NCBI GenBank assembly: GCA_023300125.1
Contig: JALZVY010000153.1
Span: 1-40,931 of the forward strand
DNA length: 40,931 nucleotides
Direction of reading: 5' to 3'
DNA from: Phycisphaera sp.
GTDB taxonomy: Bacteria; Planctomycetota; Phycisphaerae; Phycisphaerales; Phycisphaeraceae
Notes under the pieces: generated by a model
Seen by the model: the letters and a program-made list of their open reading frames with translations, nothing else
Databases searched by the model: none
What the model was told of the DNA's origin: nothing
Shown: positions 1 through 10,707 of the stretch, one piece after another
How positions within the stretch are numbered: the stretch's first letter is position 1
How the letters are laid out: each line of letters opens with the position of its first letter
Made by a program: the position numbers and the translations under genes

Positions 1-2471
<2,471 letters not shown>

Positions 2472-2527
2472 TATGCCGCAAGAACGCGCTGATGATCTGT
2501 GTCAGAGGTGCGTGTGGGAGACCCGCG

Positions 2528-3070
2528 GTGACTGAACTGCGCACACCTTCGATCCCAGCCTCTGGCCCGCTGCGGGTGTTGGGCATCGATCCCGGTTTAC
2601 GGCTGACCGGTTACGGGTTGGTGGATCTTGCCGCCGGGGCGGTCGAGCCCACGTTGTGCGAAGCCGGGGTGTTCAAGCTGGACGCCAAGCGGTCTTTGGA
2701 GGTGCGTCTGCAGCAGCTTCACGAAGACCTGTCTGCGCTGATCGATGAACACCGTCCGGGGTGCGTGGCGGTCGAGCAGCTGTTTGCCCACTACGCCCAC
2801 CCGCGCACGGCGATCTTGATGGGGCATGCCCGGGGGGTGATTCTGCAGGTGGCCACGGCCGCGGGATTGGCGGTGGAGTCGCTGGCGGCCACCGAAGTCA
2901 AGAAGTCGTTGACGGGCAATGGGCATGCCACCAAGCGTCAGATGCAGCTGGCGGTTCAATCCCAGTGCCGGCTGGACCAGCCGCCCGAGCCGCCGGACGT
3001 GGCCGATGCCATTGCGCTGGCGTTGACCCACGCGCGGCGCATCGGGATCGACCGCGTGGTCGCGCGGTGA
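2528..3070 (+). CDS. ruvC: Crossover junction endodeoxyribonuclease RuvC
   Basis: This is the Holliday-junction resolvase subunit, which cleaves four-way junctions made by RuvAB branch migration. The 180-residue product has the usual family length. Visible family motifs are LGIDPGLRLTGYG (first acidic catalytic Asp), VAVEQLFAHY (catalytic Glu), an AILMGHARGVIL helix, VKKSLTGNGHATKRQM, and the C-terminal PPDVADAIALALTHA with the last acidic residues. I chose the GTG start at 2528 because GGGAG lies 7 nt upstream (2516-2520) and the protein then begins a sensible distance before the first strand. An upstream ATG at 2492 in the same frame would add 12 residues with no obvious ribosome site. No ruvA or ruvB is adjacent; the gene starts 56 bp from the divergent topoisomerase gene. 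Confidence 0.95.
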   Translation: MTELRTPSIPASGPLRVLGIDPGLRLTGYGLVDLAAGAVEPTLCEAGVFKLDAKRSLEVRLQQLHEDLSALIDEHRPGCVAVEQLFAHYAHPRTAILMGHARGVILQVATAAGLAVESLAATEVKKSLTGNGHATKRQMQLAVQSQCRLDQPPEPPDVADAIALALTHARRIGIDRVVAR

Positions 3071-3247
3071 AGGGGGCTGCCGCGGCGCAGGCGATCGCCG
3101 TTCACATGCTGCGGGGCTTCCGATAACCCAAGCCGGACCCGGCAGTGGGCGTGATGGGGTGGTGGGGACGATACCCAAGGCCCCGCTGGACTTGCGGGCC
3201 CCGGGTGTCGGGGCTCAGGCGGGGCCGCCCGTGACTAAGGATTTGTG

Positions 3248-4003
3248 ATGACGACCGACCGCGAAGCCGCCTGCTGGTTGATGGCTGCCCTCTTGGTGGT
3301 GGTGTTGACGTTCAGTGCCGCGGGCTGCGGCACAAGCCATCAACGGGTGGCGCACGAAGCGCCCGTGGTTGCCGCGGCCCCGTTGCTGCAGTGGACCGTG
3401 ATCGACCAGGCTCAGGCGTTGCCCGAGGCGGTGGCCCAGGCCAGCCGCGCGATCGACGCTCAGCACGAGCAGGCCGCGGCCTTGGGTTTCGATCCGCTGC
3501 TTCTGGGCGATGCCGCGGTGGCTGCACCGCTGTTCACCCTGGAGCAGGCGGCGCAGATCGACGCGTTGGTCTTACCCGCCACGGGGGTGTTTGAAATCCA
3601 AAACCCCGAGGCCGAGCAAGCCCCTGCGAACCAGCCCGAGGACAAGGATGCGTCTGAAGCGGCGGCCGCCGCGGGGGCCAGCGGGGCACCGGGCACCCCC
3701 GTGGCGGCGGGCGGAGCCTTGACCGACGCGCTGGCCCGCGGTGTGCAGGCCGCGGCTGCGTTGATCGCAGCGGCTTCACCCGGAGCCGTGGCGTTGGGGC
3801 TTGGCGGGGCAGCGGTCTTTGGCTTTGCTCTGCAGGCGCTGGTGATGGCGTTGTCGCTGCGAGAGCCCGCCGCCGGGCCGCGTTTAACGCTGGGCCCAGC
3901 GTCCACGCCTTTCCCACGTCCGCCGGCGGGCGGCGCGGCGCGGCCGCTGCCCTTTCAGATGCTGGCGGCCTCGGGTCACATGAGCTTGAAGCGGGCGGCC
4001 TAG
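3248..4003 (+). CDS. Hypothetical lipoprotein with hydrophobic C-terminal segment
   Basis: A 251-residue protein I do not recognise. It has a lipoprotein signal: a short charged N-terminus, a hydrophobic stretch at about residues 11-25, and a lipobox ending in SAAGC, so it is probably anchored to a membrane through the acylated cysteine near residue 27. The middle is rich in Ala, Glu and Gly, including a low-complexity DKDASEAAAAAGASGAP stretch. A second strongly hydrophobic Ala/Gly/Leu segment (about residues 170-205) may be membrane-spanning or a glycine-zipper helix. The C-terminal tail is Pro/Arg-rich. The ATG at 3248 has AAGGA 6 nt upstream; a GTG directly before it is also in frame. It is followed by a strong terminator, so it appears to be the last gene of its transcript. 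Function unknown. Confidence 0.7.
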   Translation: MTTDREAACWLMAALLVVVLTFSAAGCGTSHQRVAHEAPVVAAAPLLQWTVIDQAQALPEAVAQASRAIDAQHEQAAALGFDPLLLGDAAVAAPLFTLEQAAQIDALVLPATGVFEIQNPEAEQAPANQPEDKDASEAAAAAGASGAPGTPVAAGGALTDALARGVQAAAALIAAASPGAVALGLGGAAVFGFALQALVMALSLREPAAGPRLTLGPASTPFPRPPAGGAARPLPFQMLAASGHMSLKRAA

Positions 4004-4039
4004 TGGTCTTGTTGTCTTGAAGGTCAACGCGGATGACCG

Positions 4040-4063
4040 AAAGGCCCGGTGACGGGCCTTTTT
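4040..4063 (+). terminator. Rho-independent terminator after the lipoprotein gene
   Basis: An 8-bp stem AAGGCCCG / CGGGCCTT with a GTGA tetraloop (4041-4060) runs directly into a T tract (TTTTT at 4059-4063). It lies 37 bp after the lipoprotein stop and before the HAD gene, which separates the two transcripts. Confidence 0.85.
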
Positions 4064-4100
4064 CATGCGCTGCAAGGCGTGGCGCGGAGGGTGTCAGGGG

Positions 4101-4106
4101 TAGGAT
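4101..4106 (+). promoter_or_regulatory. Candidate -10 box (TAGGAT) 7 nt before the HAD start codon
   Basis: TAGGAT matches the sigma-70 -10 consensus at 4 of 6 positions, including the conserved first TA and last T. It is separated from the ATG at 4114 by 7 nt, so transcription would begin at or next to the start codon. An AGGGG at 4096-4100 could instead act as a ribosome site for the in-frame ATG at 4105. No convincing -35 is visible. Confidence 0.35.
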
Positions 4107-4113
4107 GCCCAGC

Positions 4114-4842
4114 ATGCCTGATCCCGTCCCTCTGCCCACCGCGATCCTCTTTGATTTAGACGACACGCTGTTGGATACCACCCTCAGCGCCACCCGGGTG
4201 TGGGACCAGACCGCCGCGGCCTTTGCTCATGAAATTGGCCACCCGCCGTCTGTTTTTCAGCCGGTGCTGAAGGCTTCGCGGGCGTGGTTCTGGGGCGATG
4301 CGAAGCGCAACCAGGCGGGACGCTTGGACGTTCAAGCCTCGCGGATCGCGGTGACGCACCACGGGCTGCTGCAGCTGGGCATCGACGACCGGGGCTTGGC
4401 CGCACGCTTTGCGGATCATTACAGCGCTCATCGCGTTTCGACCATGGCGTTCTTCGCGGGGGCCGAGCAGACTCTGAAGTTTTTCGTGGATGCGGGGGTG
4501 CCGCTAGCGCTCATCACCAATGGCGACGCCCGTGGCCAGCGCGAAAAGGTTGAGCATTTTGATCTGGCGCGGTACTTCCAGGCGGTGTTGATTGAGGGAG
4601 AGCTGGGTTTCGGTAAGCCCGATCCCAGGGTGTATGCGCAGGCCTTGTCGGCGTGCGGCGTGCCCGCTGTGGGGGCCTGGTGTGTGGGCGACAGCCTGTC
4701 GTGGGAGGTTGCGGCGCCCCAGGCGCTGGGTTTGCGCGGTGTGTGGAACGACTGGGCAGGGGTGGGCTTGCCCGAAGACACCGACGTGCGGCCCGACCAG
4801 ACGGTGCGCTGTGTGGCCGATCTGGTGCCGTTGTCTAAATGA
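4114..4842 (+). CDS. HAD-superfamily phosphatase (subfamily IA, YjjG/NANP-like)
   Basis: A 242-residue haloacid-dehalogenase-fold hydrolase, probably a soluble small-molecule phosphatase. All four HAD motifs are visible: FDLDDTLLDTT (motif I, nucleophile Asp and general-acid Asp), LITNGDA (motif II, Thr), FGKPDPRVY (motif III, Lys) and CVGDSLSWEV (motif IV, Asp). A helical C1 cap lies between motifs I and II. The overall pattern resembles nucleotidases and N-acylneuraminate-9-phosphatase-like members, but the substrate cannot be read from sequence. The start could be ATG 4105 or 4114; I favour 4114 because the protein then begins just before the first strand. The gene lies alone between two terminators. 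Confidence 0.85.
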   Translation: MPDPVPLPTAILFDLDDTLLDTTLSATRVWDQTAAAFAHEIGHPPSVFQPVLKASRAWFWGDAKRNQAGRLDVQASRIAVTHHGLLQLGIDDRGLAARFADHYSAHRVSTMAFFAGAEQTLKFFVDAGVPLALITNGDARGQREKVEHFDLARYFQAVLIEGELGFGKPDPRVYAQALSACGVPAVGAWCVGDSLSWEVAAPQALGLRGVWNDWAGVGLPEDTDVRPDQTVRCVADLVPLSK

Positions 4843-4859
4843 ACCGACACGACATAAAA

Positions 4860-4885
4860 AAACGGCGGCCCGAGGGCCGCCGTTT
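4860..4885. terminator. Bidirectional terminator between convergent HAD and DUF1194 genes
   Basis: An 11-bp stem, AAACGGCGGCC paired with GGCCGCCGTTT, closes a CGAG loop. On the minus strand the stem is followed by a run of seven T (complement of the A run at 4856-4862), ideal for ending the DUF1194 gene. On the plus strand the tail is shorter (TTT), so it probably also ends the HAD transcript less efficiently. Confidence 0.85.
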
Positions 4886-4926
4886 CAATCGATGTCTAGG
4901 CAATGTAAGGCAAGGCTAGGCGCGTT

Positions 4927-5676
4927 TTAGTCGTAACTGATGGTGTCGGGATTCAAGACGATCTCGCGAATCAGCTTCTTCTTGATGCCCTCGCCAAACG
5001 CTTCGAACGAATCGACGTACATGGCGAAGCTGTTGGGGCCCTGTTGCAGCACGTCGGCGTACCAGCCTCCGATTTCGGGCTGAGCGGGGTGGCCTTGGCC
5101 AATGGCGATGCCGTTGATGGTTAGTGAAGCCGGGCGATCGGCCATCACTTCGCTCCACGGCCGGCCGGTGGTGGGATCCCCGGCGTCGTGGCTGGTGGTC
5201 TCCTGCAGCCAGTTTTCGCACACGCCGTCGCCCGACACGTCGATCACCTGTCGCGGCGAGTCGTAGTCGTTTGAGCTTAGTTCCTTCATTGAGCGATCAA
5301 TCGCGGGTGCCATTTGAGTGCTGCCACTATGTGCACGCGAAAAGAGTTGTATGTCGGTGGCTAGGGCCCGGCAGTCGGCATCGGTGCGTAGCACATGCCA
5401 GCCCAAAGACGCGAAGAACTCACCCCTGGACCATTGCGCTAATTGCACCGCCACACCGTTGGTATTGGCCAGCACGGCTTCCTGCACCTCGGGGTCGCGG
5501 AAAGCGCTGATGTAGCCGTCCATCTGTTGAGCGAATTCGGTTTCGTCTACGCTGCCTGAGGTGTCGATGAGAAGCACCAGTTCGAGATCTACATCTTCGG
5601 CAGAGGTCAAGGGGGCGGTGGCGAGGGTGCTTGCGATGATGGCAGAGGTGGTGGCCAAACGATGTAAAAACTTCAT
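4927..5676 (-). CDS. DUF1194 family secreted von Willebrand factor A-like protein
   Basis: A 249-residue protein with a cleavable-looking signal peptide (charged start, hydrophobic core, cut near TSA/ED at about residue 26), so it is probably exported. The mature part opens with ELVLLIDTSGSVDETEF, a metal-ion-dependent adhesion site of the DxSxS type typical of vWA folds. VIDVSGDGVCENW and LTINGIAIG are characteristic of the DUF1194 subgroup. The length fits that family. Its role is unknown; vWA domains usually bind partner proteins in a metal-dependent way. Base composition is noticeably less G+C-rich than its neighbours and the upstream region is AT-rich, which suggests recent transfer. DUF1194 proteins are best known from Alphaproteobacteria (family knowledge), which fits that suspicion. 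Confidence 0.8.
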   Translation of the reverse strand: MKFLHRLATTSAIIASTLATAPLTSAEDVDLELVLLIDTSGSVDETEFAQQMDGYISAFRDPEVQEAVLANTNGVAVQLAQWSRGEFFASLGWHVLRTDADCRALATDIQLFSRAHSGSTQMAPAIDRSMKELSSNDYDSPRQVIDVSGDGVCENWLQETTSHDAGDPTTGRPWSEVMADRPASLTINGIAIGQGHPAQPEIGGWYADVLQQGPNSFAMYVDSFEAFGEGIKKKLIREIVLNPDTISYD

Positions 5677-5763
5677 GGTGCGAGCTCTTTCGAGGTTAAA
5701 ACGTAGTGCAAAAAAAAAGACGTATGAGATGAGATATGCAATATCGTACAGTTCTGAATCAGG

Positions 5764-5782
5764 TTGATATTTTATTTATCAA
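5764..5782. promoter_or_regulatory. AT-rich promoter region with a TTGATA/TATCAA dyad upstream of the DUF1194 gene
   Basis: A perfect 6-bp inverted repeat, TTGATA and TATCAA, is separated by 7 nt inside an AT-rich stretch (about 5700-5830) that stands out from the G+C-rich window. Each arm resembles a -35 hexamer. A TACGAT on the minus strand (5743-5748) could be a -10, but the spacing from the dyad (28 nt) is too long. I treat it as a likely promoter/operator zone for the DUF1194 gene without assigning exact boxes. No gene is seen in 5677-5903. Confidence 0.3.
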
Positions 5783-5903
5783 ACTTGTAGTATTTCCTGC
5801 GCGGCATACGGATAATCGGAATCTTCGCGACAATCGAACCGGCGCCCCATCATTCAATGGCGGGTATTGATGTTGGGACGTCCTAAGTCAGACTCAAACG
5901 CGT

Positions 5904-6485
5904 CTACGACCTGCCGGGCAGTGCCGCGGAGGTCGCGATCATCTCCAGCATGGCGGCCATGAACGCCGGCAGGTCACTCGGGCGCCGGCTGCTGACCCGT
6001 TGGTGGGCTTGGTCGACACAGACTTCTTGGTCCACCCATGTCGCCCCGGCGTTGCGCAGATCGTCGGTCAGCCCCGGGGTGCTGGTGTAGGTCACGCCCT
6101 TGACGATGCCGGCGCTGATGTCGATCCACGGTCCGTGGCACACGCTGGCGATGGGCTTGCGGGATTGCGCAAACGCCCGGGTGATCGCCTTTACTTCGTC
6201 GTAACGCCGCAGCTTGTCGGGCATCCAGCCGCCGGGCACCACCAACGCGTCAAAGTCGTCGGCCGATAGGTCGGCGATGCGGGCATCGGAGGTTTCGGGG
6301 TAGCCGTGCTTGCCGCGATACGCAGTGCCGGCGGCTTCAAGACCCGCGACAGTCACGAGGCAACCCGCTTCTTGCAAGCGCAGCTTGGGGTATTGCAGTT
6401 CCAAGTCTTCGTAGTCATCGCCCACGAAGATCAGCACACGCTGGCAGGTACGGGCCTCGCTTGCCGGAAGGGTGGGAGAGGTCAT
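5904..6485 (-). CDS. DJ-1/PfpI family protein (class I glutamine amidotransferase-like)
   Basis: A 193-residue member of the DJ-1/PfpI superfamily, which includes deglycases/glyoxalases, chaperones and intracellular peptidase-like proteins. Visible signatures are VLIFVGDDYEDLELQYP (first strand and the conserved Glu), DFDALVVPGGWMPDKLR, and the nucleophile elbow PIASVCHGPW with the reactive Cys followed by His. The WVDQEVCVDQ and SSRRPSDLPAFM segments fit the PfpI subgroup. The ATG at 6485 overlaps the stop of the upstream M48 protease gene in ATGA, so the two are probably translationally coupled. The shared operon suggests a joint role in protein quality or stress, but this is inference. Confidence 0.87.
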   Translation of the reverse strand: MTSPTLPASEARTCQRVLIFVGDDYEDLELQYPKLRLQEAGCLVTVAGLEAAGTAYRGKHGYPETSDARIADLSADDFDALVVPGGWMPDKLRRYDEVKAITRAFAQSRKPIASVCHGPWIDISAGIVKGVTYTSTPGLTDDLRNAGATWVDQEVCVDQAHQRVSSRRPSDLPAFMAAMLEMIATSAALPGRS

Positions 6486-7369
6486 CGACGCAGCCCCTGG
6501 GGCAGGCCGTTGGGATAGGCCGTGGCGATCAGTTCTTCGATGCGCTGGGCCCGGTTTTCGGGGTGGGGGTGGCTGGATTTCCACTCGGGGCTTGGGCTGG
6601 CGCCGCCTGAGGCTTCTTTGAGAATCTCCATTACCCCGATCATCGAGCGCGGGTCGTAGCCCGCGGCCACCATCAGCTTGATGCCTTCTTCGTCGCATTC
6701 CAGCTCGTCTTCACGGCCATACTTGAGCATCTTGGTGTTGCCCACCACCGCGAGGATTTGGCCCGCTCCCATGTCGCCCCCCGCGACGTTGGCCGCGCCC
6801 ACCAGGCCCTGCAGCAGCTTGCCCTTGGCCATGCGTTCCAAGCCGTGGCGGTGGATCACGTGGCCGATCTCGTGGCCCATCACCCCGGCCAGCTGCCCTT
6901 CGGTCTCAAGCCGCTTAAAAAGCGCTTCGGTGATGAAGCAGGGCCCCCCGGGAAGGGCAAAGGCGTTGACTGTTTGGTCGTCGGCCAGCAGTGTGAAACT
7001 GAACTGCCAAGGGATCGTTTCGCTTTTGGGATACACGTCGTCGACCACGCTTAACAGGCGACGGCCCACCTGGTCGACCAGTGCCCGCGCCTGGGCGTTG
7101 CTCGACTCGCCGCCGAACTCGCCGGCCATCTGCTGCATGCTGGCCAGGCCCATCTGGATCTCTTGGGCTTCGTCGATACCGCCCACCCGCTGGCTTTGTC
7201 CTGTGATCGGGTTCACCGAGGTGTTCATGAAATAGCCCACCAGTGCCACCAGCGCGATGACCGCGCCGATGGCCAAGCGAACTTTCAATGCGGCCAAACG
7301 CCCGCCGCCCAGAGGCCCGCGACGGCCAAAGAGTCCTCCGCCGCCACGTTGGGGTAATCGAAGACGCAT
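6482..7369 (-). CDS. M48 family membrane-anchored metalloprotease
   Basis: A 295-residue zinc peptidase of family M48. A Gly/Arg-rich N-terminus is followed by one transmembrane segment (about residues 31-48), placing the catalytic domain outside the cytoplasm. HEIGHVIHRH (His166, Glu167, His170) is the zinc-binding and catalytic helix, and DELECDEEG downstream supplies the third ligand Glu. FALPGGPCFITEALF is typical of the BepA/LoiP-type subgroup involved in envelope protein quality control. The ATG at 7369 has AAGGA 8 nt upstream. It is first in a two-gene unit with the PfpI-like gene, divergent from xylulokinase. Confidence 0.9.
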   Translation of the reverse strand: MRLRLPQRGGGGLFGRRGPLGGGRLAALKVRLAIGAVIALVALVGYFMNTSVNPITGQSQRVGGIDEAQEIQMGLASMQQMAGEFGGESSNAQARALVDQVGRRLLSVVDDVYPKSETIPWQFSFTLLADDQTVNAFALPGGPCFITEALFKRLETEGQLAGVMGHEIGHVIHRHGLERMAKGKLLQGLVGAANVAGGDMGAGQILAVVGNTKMLKYGREDELECDEEGIKLMVAAGYDPRSMIGVMEILKEASGGASPSPEWKSSHPHPENRAQRIEELIATAYPNGLPQGLRR

Positions 7370-7467
7370 CGTGAGGTTCCTTAATGAATCGGCTTTAAAA
7401 TCCGTCGGACCGGTTGCAGGCAGCCGTTATGCTGCTTCCGCATCAATTCAACACAGGATTTTAAGCC

Positions 7468-8961
7468 ATGGCCACCTTGCTGGGTATCGACATCGGGACT
7501 TCGGGCACCAAAGCCCTTATTTGCAACGCCCGGGGGCGGGTGCTGGCCACGGCCACCGCGCCCCACACCCGGCAAGAGCCCAAACCTGGTTTCAGCGAGC
7601 AGGATCCCACACAGTGGTGGTCGGCGGTGCAGAAGGCCACGAAGGCGGCCCTGAAAAAAGCAAAAATCCGTGGAGATCAGGTCACCGGCGTGGGGCTCTC
7701 GGGGCAGATGCACGGCAGTGTGTTTTTGGGCGAGGGCACCAAGCCGCTGCGGCCTGCGATCCTGTGGAACGACCAGCGCACCGCGGCCCAGTGCGAGAAA
7801 ATCACGGCCGCGGCAGGCGGGCAGAAGAAGCTAATTCGCATGGTTGGTAATCCGGCGTTGACCGGCTTTACCGCGCCCAAGATGCTGTGGGTGCGTCAAC
7901 ACGAAAAAGCGGTGTGGCGTGCGACCAAGCATGTGCTGCTGCCCAAGGACTACATCCGGCTGTGTATGACCGGGGATTACGCCACCGAGGTCAGCGATGC
8001 CAGCGGCCTACTTTTGCTGGATGTTAAGAAGCGTCAATACAACCAGAAACTGCTGGATCTTTTGAAGATCAAGCGTGAGCTTTTGCCCAACTGCGTTGAA
8101 AGCCACGAAGTGACCGGGACGCTGCACCGGGCCGGGGCCAAGGCGCTGGGCCTGAAAGAAGGCACGCCCGTGGTGGGCGGGGCCGGCGACAACGCCGCGG
8201 GCGCGGTGGGCAACGGCATCGTGTCGCGCGGGCTGGTCAACGCCAGCCTGGGAACCAGCGGCGTGGTCTACGCCCACGCCGATGAGCCGGTGTATGACCC
8301 CAAGGGCCGGGTGCACACCATGTGCAGCGCGATCGACGGCAAGTGGTGCGTGTTCGGCTGCATGCTGAGCGCCGCGGGCAGCTTCCAGTGGTACCGCGAT
8401 CAGCTACGCCCGGGCGAGGAATTCTCGGCCTTGGTGAAAGAAGCCAAGAAGGCCAAGCCCGGTAGCGGAGGGCTGCAGTTCTTGCCTTATCTCACCGGCG
8501 AACGCTGCCCCCACCCCGACCCGGACGCGAAGGGCGCTTTCATCGGCCTAACCACCCGCCACGGCAAGAAGGAGATGACCCGGGCGCTGCTCGAAGGCAT
8601 CACCTACGGCATGGCCGAGCAAACGCGCATCTTCACCGAGATGGGCCTGGCCATGAAGACCATCCGCCTGACGGGCGGTGGGGCGCAGAGCGCGTTCTGG
8701 CGCCAGCTGCAGGCCGACGTGTACGGCAAGCCGGTGGCCACGGTGAACAGCGCGGAGGGCCCGGCCATGGGCGTGGCGATTTTGGCGGGGGTCGGCACCG
8801 GCGTGTGGAAGAACGTGCCCGCGGCGTGCAAAGCCATCGTCAAAGAAACCGCGGTGCTCAAACCCGACCCGGCGTCGAAGAAGGCCTACGCCAAGCGGGT
8901 CGACACGTACCAGTCGCTGTACCCGGCGCTGAAGGAGACGTTCAAGCAGTTGGGTGGGTGA
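7468..8961 (+). CDS. xylB: Xylulokinase
   Basis: A 497-residue FGGY-family sugar kinase that phosphorylates D-xylulose to xylulose 5-phosphate for the pentose phosphate pathway. It starts with the phosphate-binding LLGIDIGTSGTKALI, followed by GLSGQMHGSVFL (MHG is diagnostic of xylulokinases), RPAILWNDQRT, GNPALTGFTAPKMLWV, and the C-terminal ATP-site motif RLTGGGAQSAFWRQ. The length is normal. The start has AGGA about 9 nt upstream. The gene stands alone: no xylose isomerase or transporter is adjacent, so it probably serves a general pentose/pentulose function. A 97-bp region separates it from the divergent M48 gene. Confidence 0.94.
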   Translation: MATLLGIDIGTSGTKALICNARGRVLATATAPHTRQEPKPGFSEQDPTQWWSAVQKATKAALKKAKIRGDQVTGVGLSGQMHGSVFLGEGTKPLRPAILWNDQRTAAQCEKITAAAGGQKKLIRMVGNPALTGFTAPKMLWVRQHEKAVWRATKHVLLPKDYIRLCMTGDYATEVSDASGLLLLDVKKRQYNQKLLDLLKIKRELLPNCVESHEVTGTLHRAGAKALGLKEGTPVVGGAGDNAAGAVGNGIVSRGLVNASLGTSGVVYAHADEPVYDPKGRVHTMCSAIDGKWCVFGCMLSAAGSFQWYRDQLRPGEEFSALVKEAKKAKPGSGGLQFLPYLTGERCPHPDPDAKGAFIGLTTRHGKKEMTRALLEGITYGMAEQTRIFTEMGLAMKTIRLTGGGAQSAFWRQLQADVYGKPVATVNSAEGPAMGVAILAGVGTGVWKNVPAACKAIVKETAVLKPDPASKKAYAKRVDTYQSLYPALKETFKQLGG

Positions 8962-8968
8962 CGGGGGA

Positions 8969-9000
8969 TTGACCGCAGAGACGCAGAGGCCGCAAAGAAA
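8969..9000. repeat. Purine-rich CGCAGAGACGCAGAGG-type intergenic motif
   Basis: Just after the xylulokinase stop there is an internally repetitive stretch, ACCGCAGAGACGCAGAGG followed by CCGCAAAGAAAGG, with a CGCAGAG octad-like repeat twice. Similar motifs are known as dispersed short intergenic repeats in several bacterial phyla (general knowledge). Only one copy is visible here, so calling it a repeat is inference. Confidence 0.3.
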
Positions 9001-9110
9001 GGCACTTGCGCGCGCAGCCCGCCGGGCATAGCGAAGCCGCGAATCTCGAAATTAAGCCGGCATCCGACCTGACCGCTCCAATACATCGTCACCGCAACAC
9101 TCATCCGGAA

Positions 9111-9605
9111 TCATCGTTCGGTCTTTTTTTGCTTGGCGACGCCATTGGTTGATGCCGCGTTTTCGGCCTCGGCGCGGATGGCTTGGGCGCGGTTGGTGAT
9201 GAGCCGTTTGAGATAGCGGCGGAAGAATAGGCGTTCGGCGATCCACCCGATCGGGCCGAGCGGGGCGGAGAATTGCAGACGGTCGGTCATGACGGTCTGG
9301 CCGTCGATCATCTCGAAGTGATGGTCGTGACCGAAAGCCTTGAAGGCTCCACGCTGCATCTCGTCGCGGAAATACGTGGGCCGATCAAATGCCACGATTT
9401 TCGCGGTCATCCGCTGTCGAACGCCGAGGTGGCGGGCTTCCCACGTCACGTTCTCTCCCAAACCGATCAGGCCTTCGGTCCGCCCGGCGACGGCCCGCTC
9501 GCCGGTGTGAGCCAGCGAGCGGACGTGAAAGCCGATGTCGCGTGACACGTCGAAGACACATTCGATGGGCGCATTGATCGAGGTGGTGACGTCGAAACAG
9601 ACCAT
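9111..9605 (-). CDS. SRPBCC family ligand-binding protein (COG4276-like)
   Basis: A 164-residue START/Bet v 1-like fold protein. Visible signs are the N-terminal strand FDVTTSINAPIECVFDV, a central WEARHLGVRQRMTAKIV strand pair, FDRPTYFRDEMQRGAFKAFGHDHHF, and the PLGPIGWIAERLFFRRYLKRL helix that closes the cavity. This arrangement matches the SRPBCC proteins often found next to TIGR01777 epimerases, but no epimerase is present here. The C-terminus ends in a charged, Lys/Arg-rich tail. The start ATG lies 13 nt downstream of the oxidoreductase stop, so it is almost certainly the last gene of that operon. The ligand is unknown. Confidence 0.82.
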   Translation of the reverse strand: MVCFDVTTSINAPIECVFDVSRDIGFHVRSLAHTGERAVAGRTEGLIGLGENVTWEARHLGVRQRMTAKIVAFDRPTYFRDEMQRGAFKAFGHDHHFEMIDGQTVMTDRLQFSAPLGPIGWIAERLFFRRYLKRLITNRAQAIRAEAENAASTNGVAKQKKTER

Positions 9606-9618
9606 CGTTTGCTCGGGT

Positions 9619-10707
9619 TCACCCGGTGGTGACGAGTTTTTCGGCGGCGATCTGGGCTTTCACGCACAGCTCGGCGGCTTTCAGGGCGTGGGCCTGGGTC
9701 ATGGCGTTTTCGGTGCCGTCGATGCAGTCGCGGATCAGCTGGCCGAAGAAGCGGAAGCCCACCTCGCCGTGCAGGCTCATGCGCTGCTCGCCTTCGCCGT
9801 TGACCAGGATCAGTTGGTCGGCTCCGTTGTCGGTGGTCACGTCGAGGTATTTACGCAGCTCGATGGTGCCTTGGGTGCCGACGATGAAGGTGCGGCCGTC
9901 GCCCCAGGTGCGCAGGCCCCCGGGGGTGAACCAGTCCACGCGGAAGTAGAAGGTGGCGCCGTTGTCGCCCACCAGGGTGGCGTCGCCGAAGTCTTCGAGC
10001 TCGGGGTAGCTGGGGTGGGCGTAGTTGGCCACGCGGGCGCTGCTGACCGTGGCGTCTTTGCATCCGGCGTAGGTCAAAAACTGCTCGATCTGGTGGCTGC
10101 CGATGTCGCAGAGGATGCCGCCGTACTGGGCGTGTTTGTAGAACCAGTCGGGCCGGGAGGTGGGGTCGCCCATGCGGTGCGGGCCGAAGCCCGCGACGTG
10201 CACGACTTTGCCGATGGCGCCGTCGGCGATCAGGTCGGTGGCGTGCATGGCGCACTCGACGTGCAGGCGCTCGGAGAAATACACCATGTATTTTTTGCCC
10301 GTGCGGGCGACCGCGGCCTTGACGTCGTCGAGCTGGGCGAGGCTGACCAGCGGGGTTTTGTCGGTGAAGTAGTGCTTGCCCGCGTCCATGCAGCGGATGC
10401 CCAAGGGTGCACGCTCGTTGGGGATCGCCGCGGCGGCCACCAGTTGAACTTCGGGGTCGTCGAGGATGGTTTGCAGGTCGGTGACGTGGGTGGCGCCGTG
10501 CTCGGCGGCCATGTCTTTGGCCCGTTCGGGGTGGTTGGCGCAGTAGGTGTATTTCAGGGTGGCGCCGGCTTCGATCAGGCCTTGGACCTGGCCGTTGATG
10601 TGGCCGTGGTCGGTGGCGGCCACGGCGATGGCGAACGACTCACCCTCGCGGATCACGGGGTTGGGCTTGCCCTTGGGGGCGTAGTTCATTCCGTCGGAGC
10701 TGCTCAT
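9619..10707 (-). CDS. Gfo/Idh/MocA family NAD(P)-dependent oxidoreductase
   Basis: A 362-residue oxidoreductase of the glucose-fructose oxidoreductase/inositol dehydrogenase family. The N-terminal Rossmann region contains FAIAVAATDHGHINGQVQGL and VTDLQTILDDPEVQLVAAAAIPNERAPL. The usual EKP substrate motif is replaced by TDKTP in KHYFTDKTPLV. The C-terminal alpha/beta domain carries GGILCDIGSHQIEQFL, with the Asp-x-x-x-His pair expected at the active site. Substrate unknown, probably a sugar or cyclitol. AGGA precedes the ATG by about 9 nt. It follows the DUF2071 gene by 30 nt and precedes the SRPBCC gene by 13 nt, within the GbsR-headed cluster. Confidence 0.9.
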   Translation of the reverse strand: MSSSDGMNYAPKGKPNPVIREGESFAIAVAATDHGHINGQVQGLIEAGATLKYTYCANHPERAKDMAAEHGATHVTDLQTILDDPEVQLVAAAAIPNERAPLGIRCMDAGKHYFTDKTPLVSLAQLDDVKAAVARTGKKYMVYFSERLHVECAMHATDLIADGAIGKVVHVAGFGPHRMGDPTSRPDWFYKHAQYGGILCDIGSHQIEQFLTYAGCKDATVSSARVANYAHPSYPELEDFGDATLVGDNGATFYFRVDWFTPGGLRTWGDGRTFIVGTQGTIELRKYLDVTTDNGADQLILVNGEGEQRMSLHGEVGFRFFGQLIRDCIDGTENAMTQAHALKAAELCVKAQIAAEKLVTTG

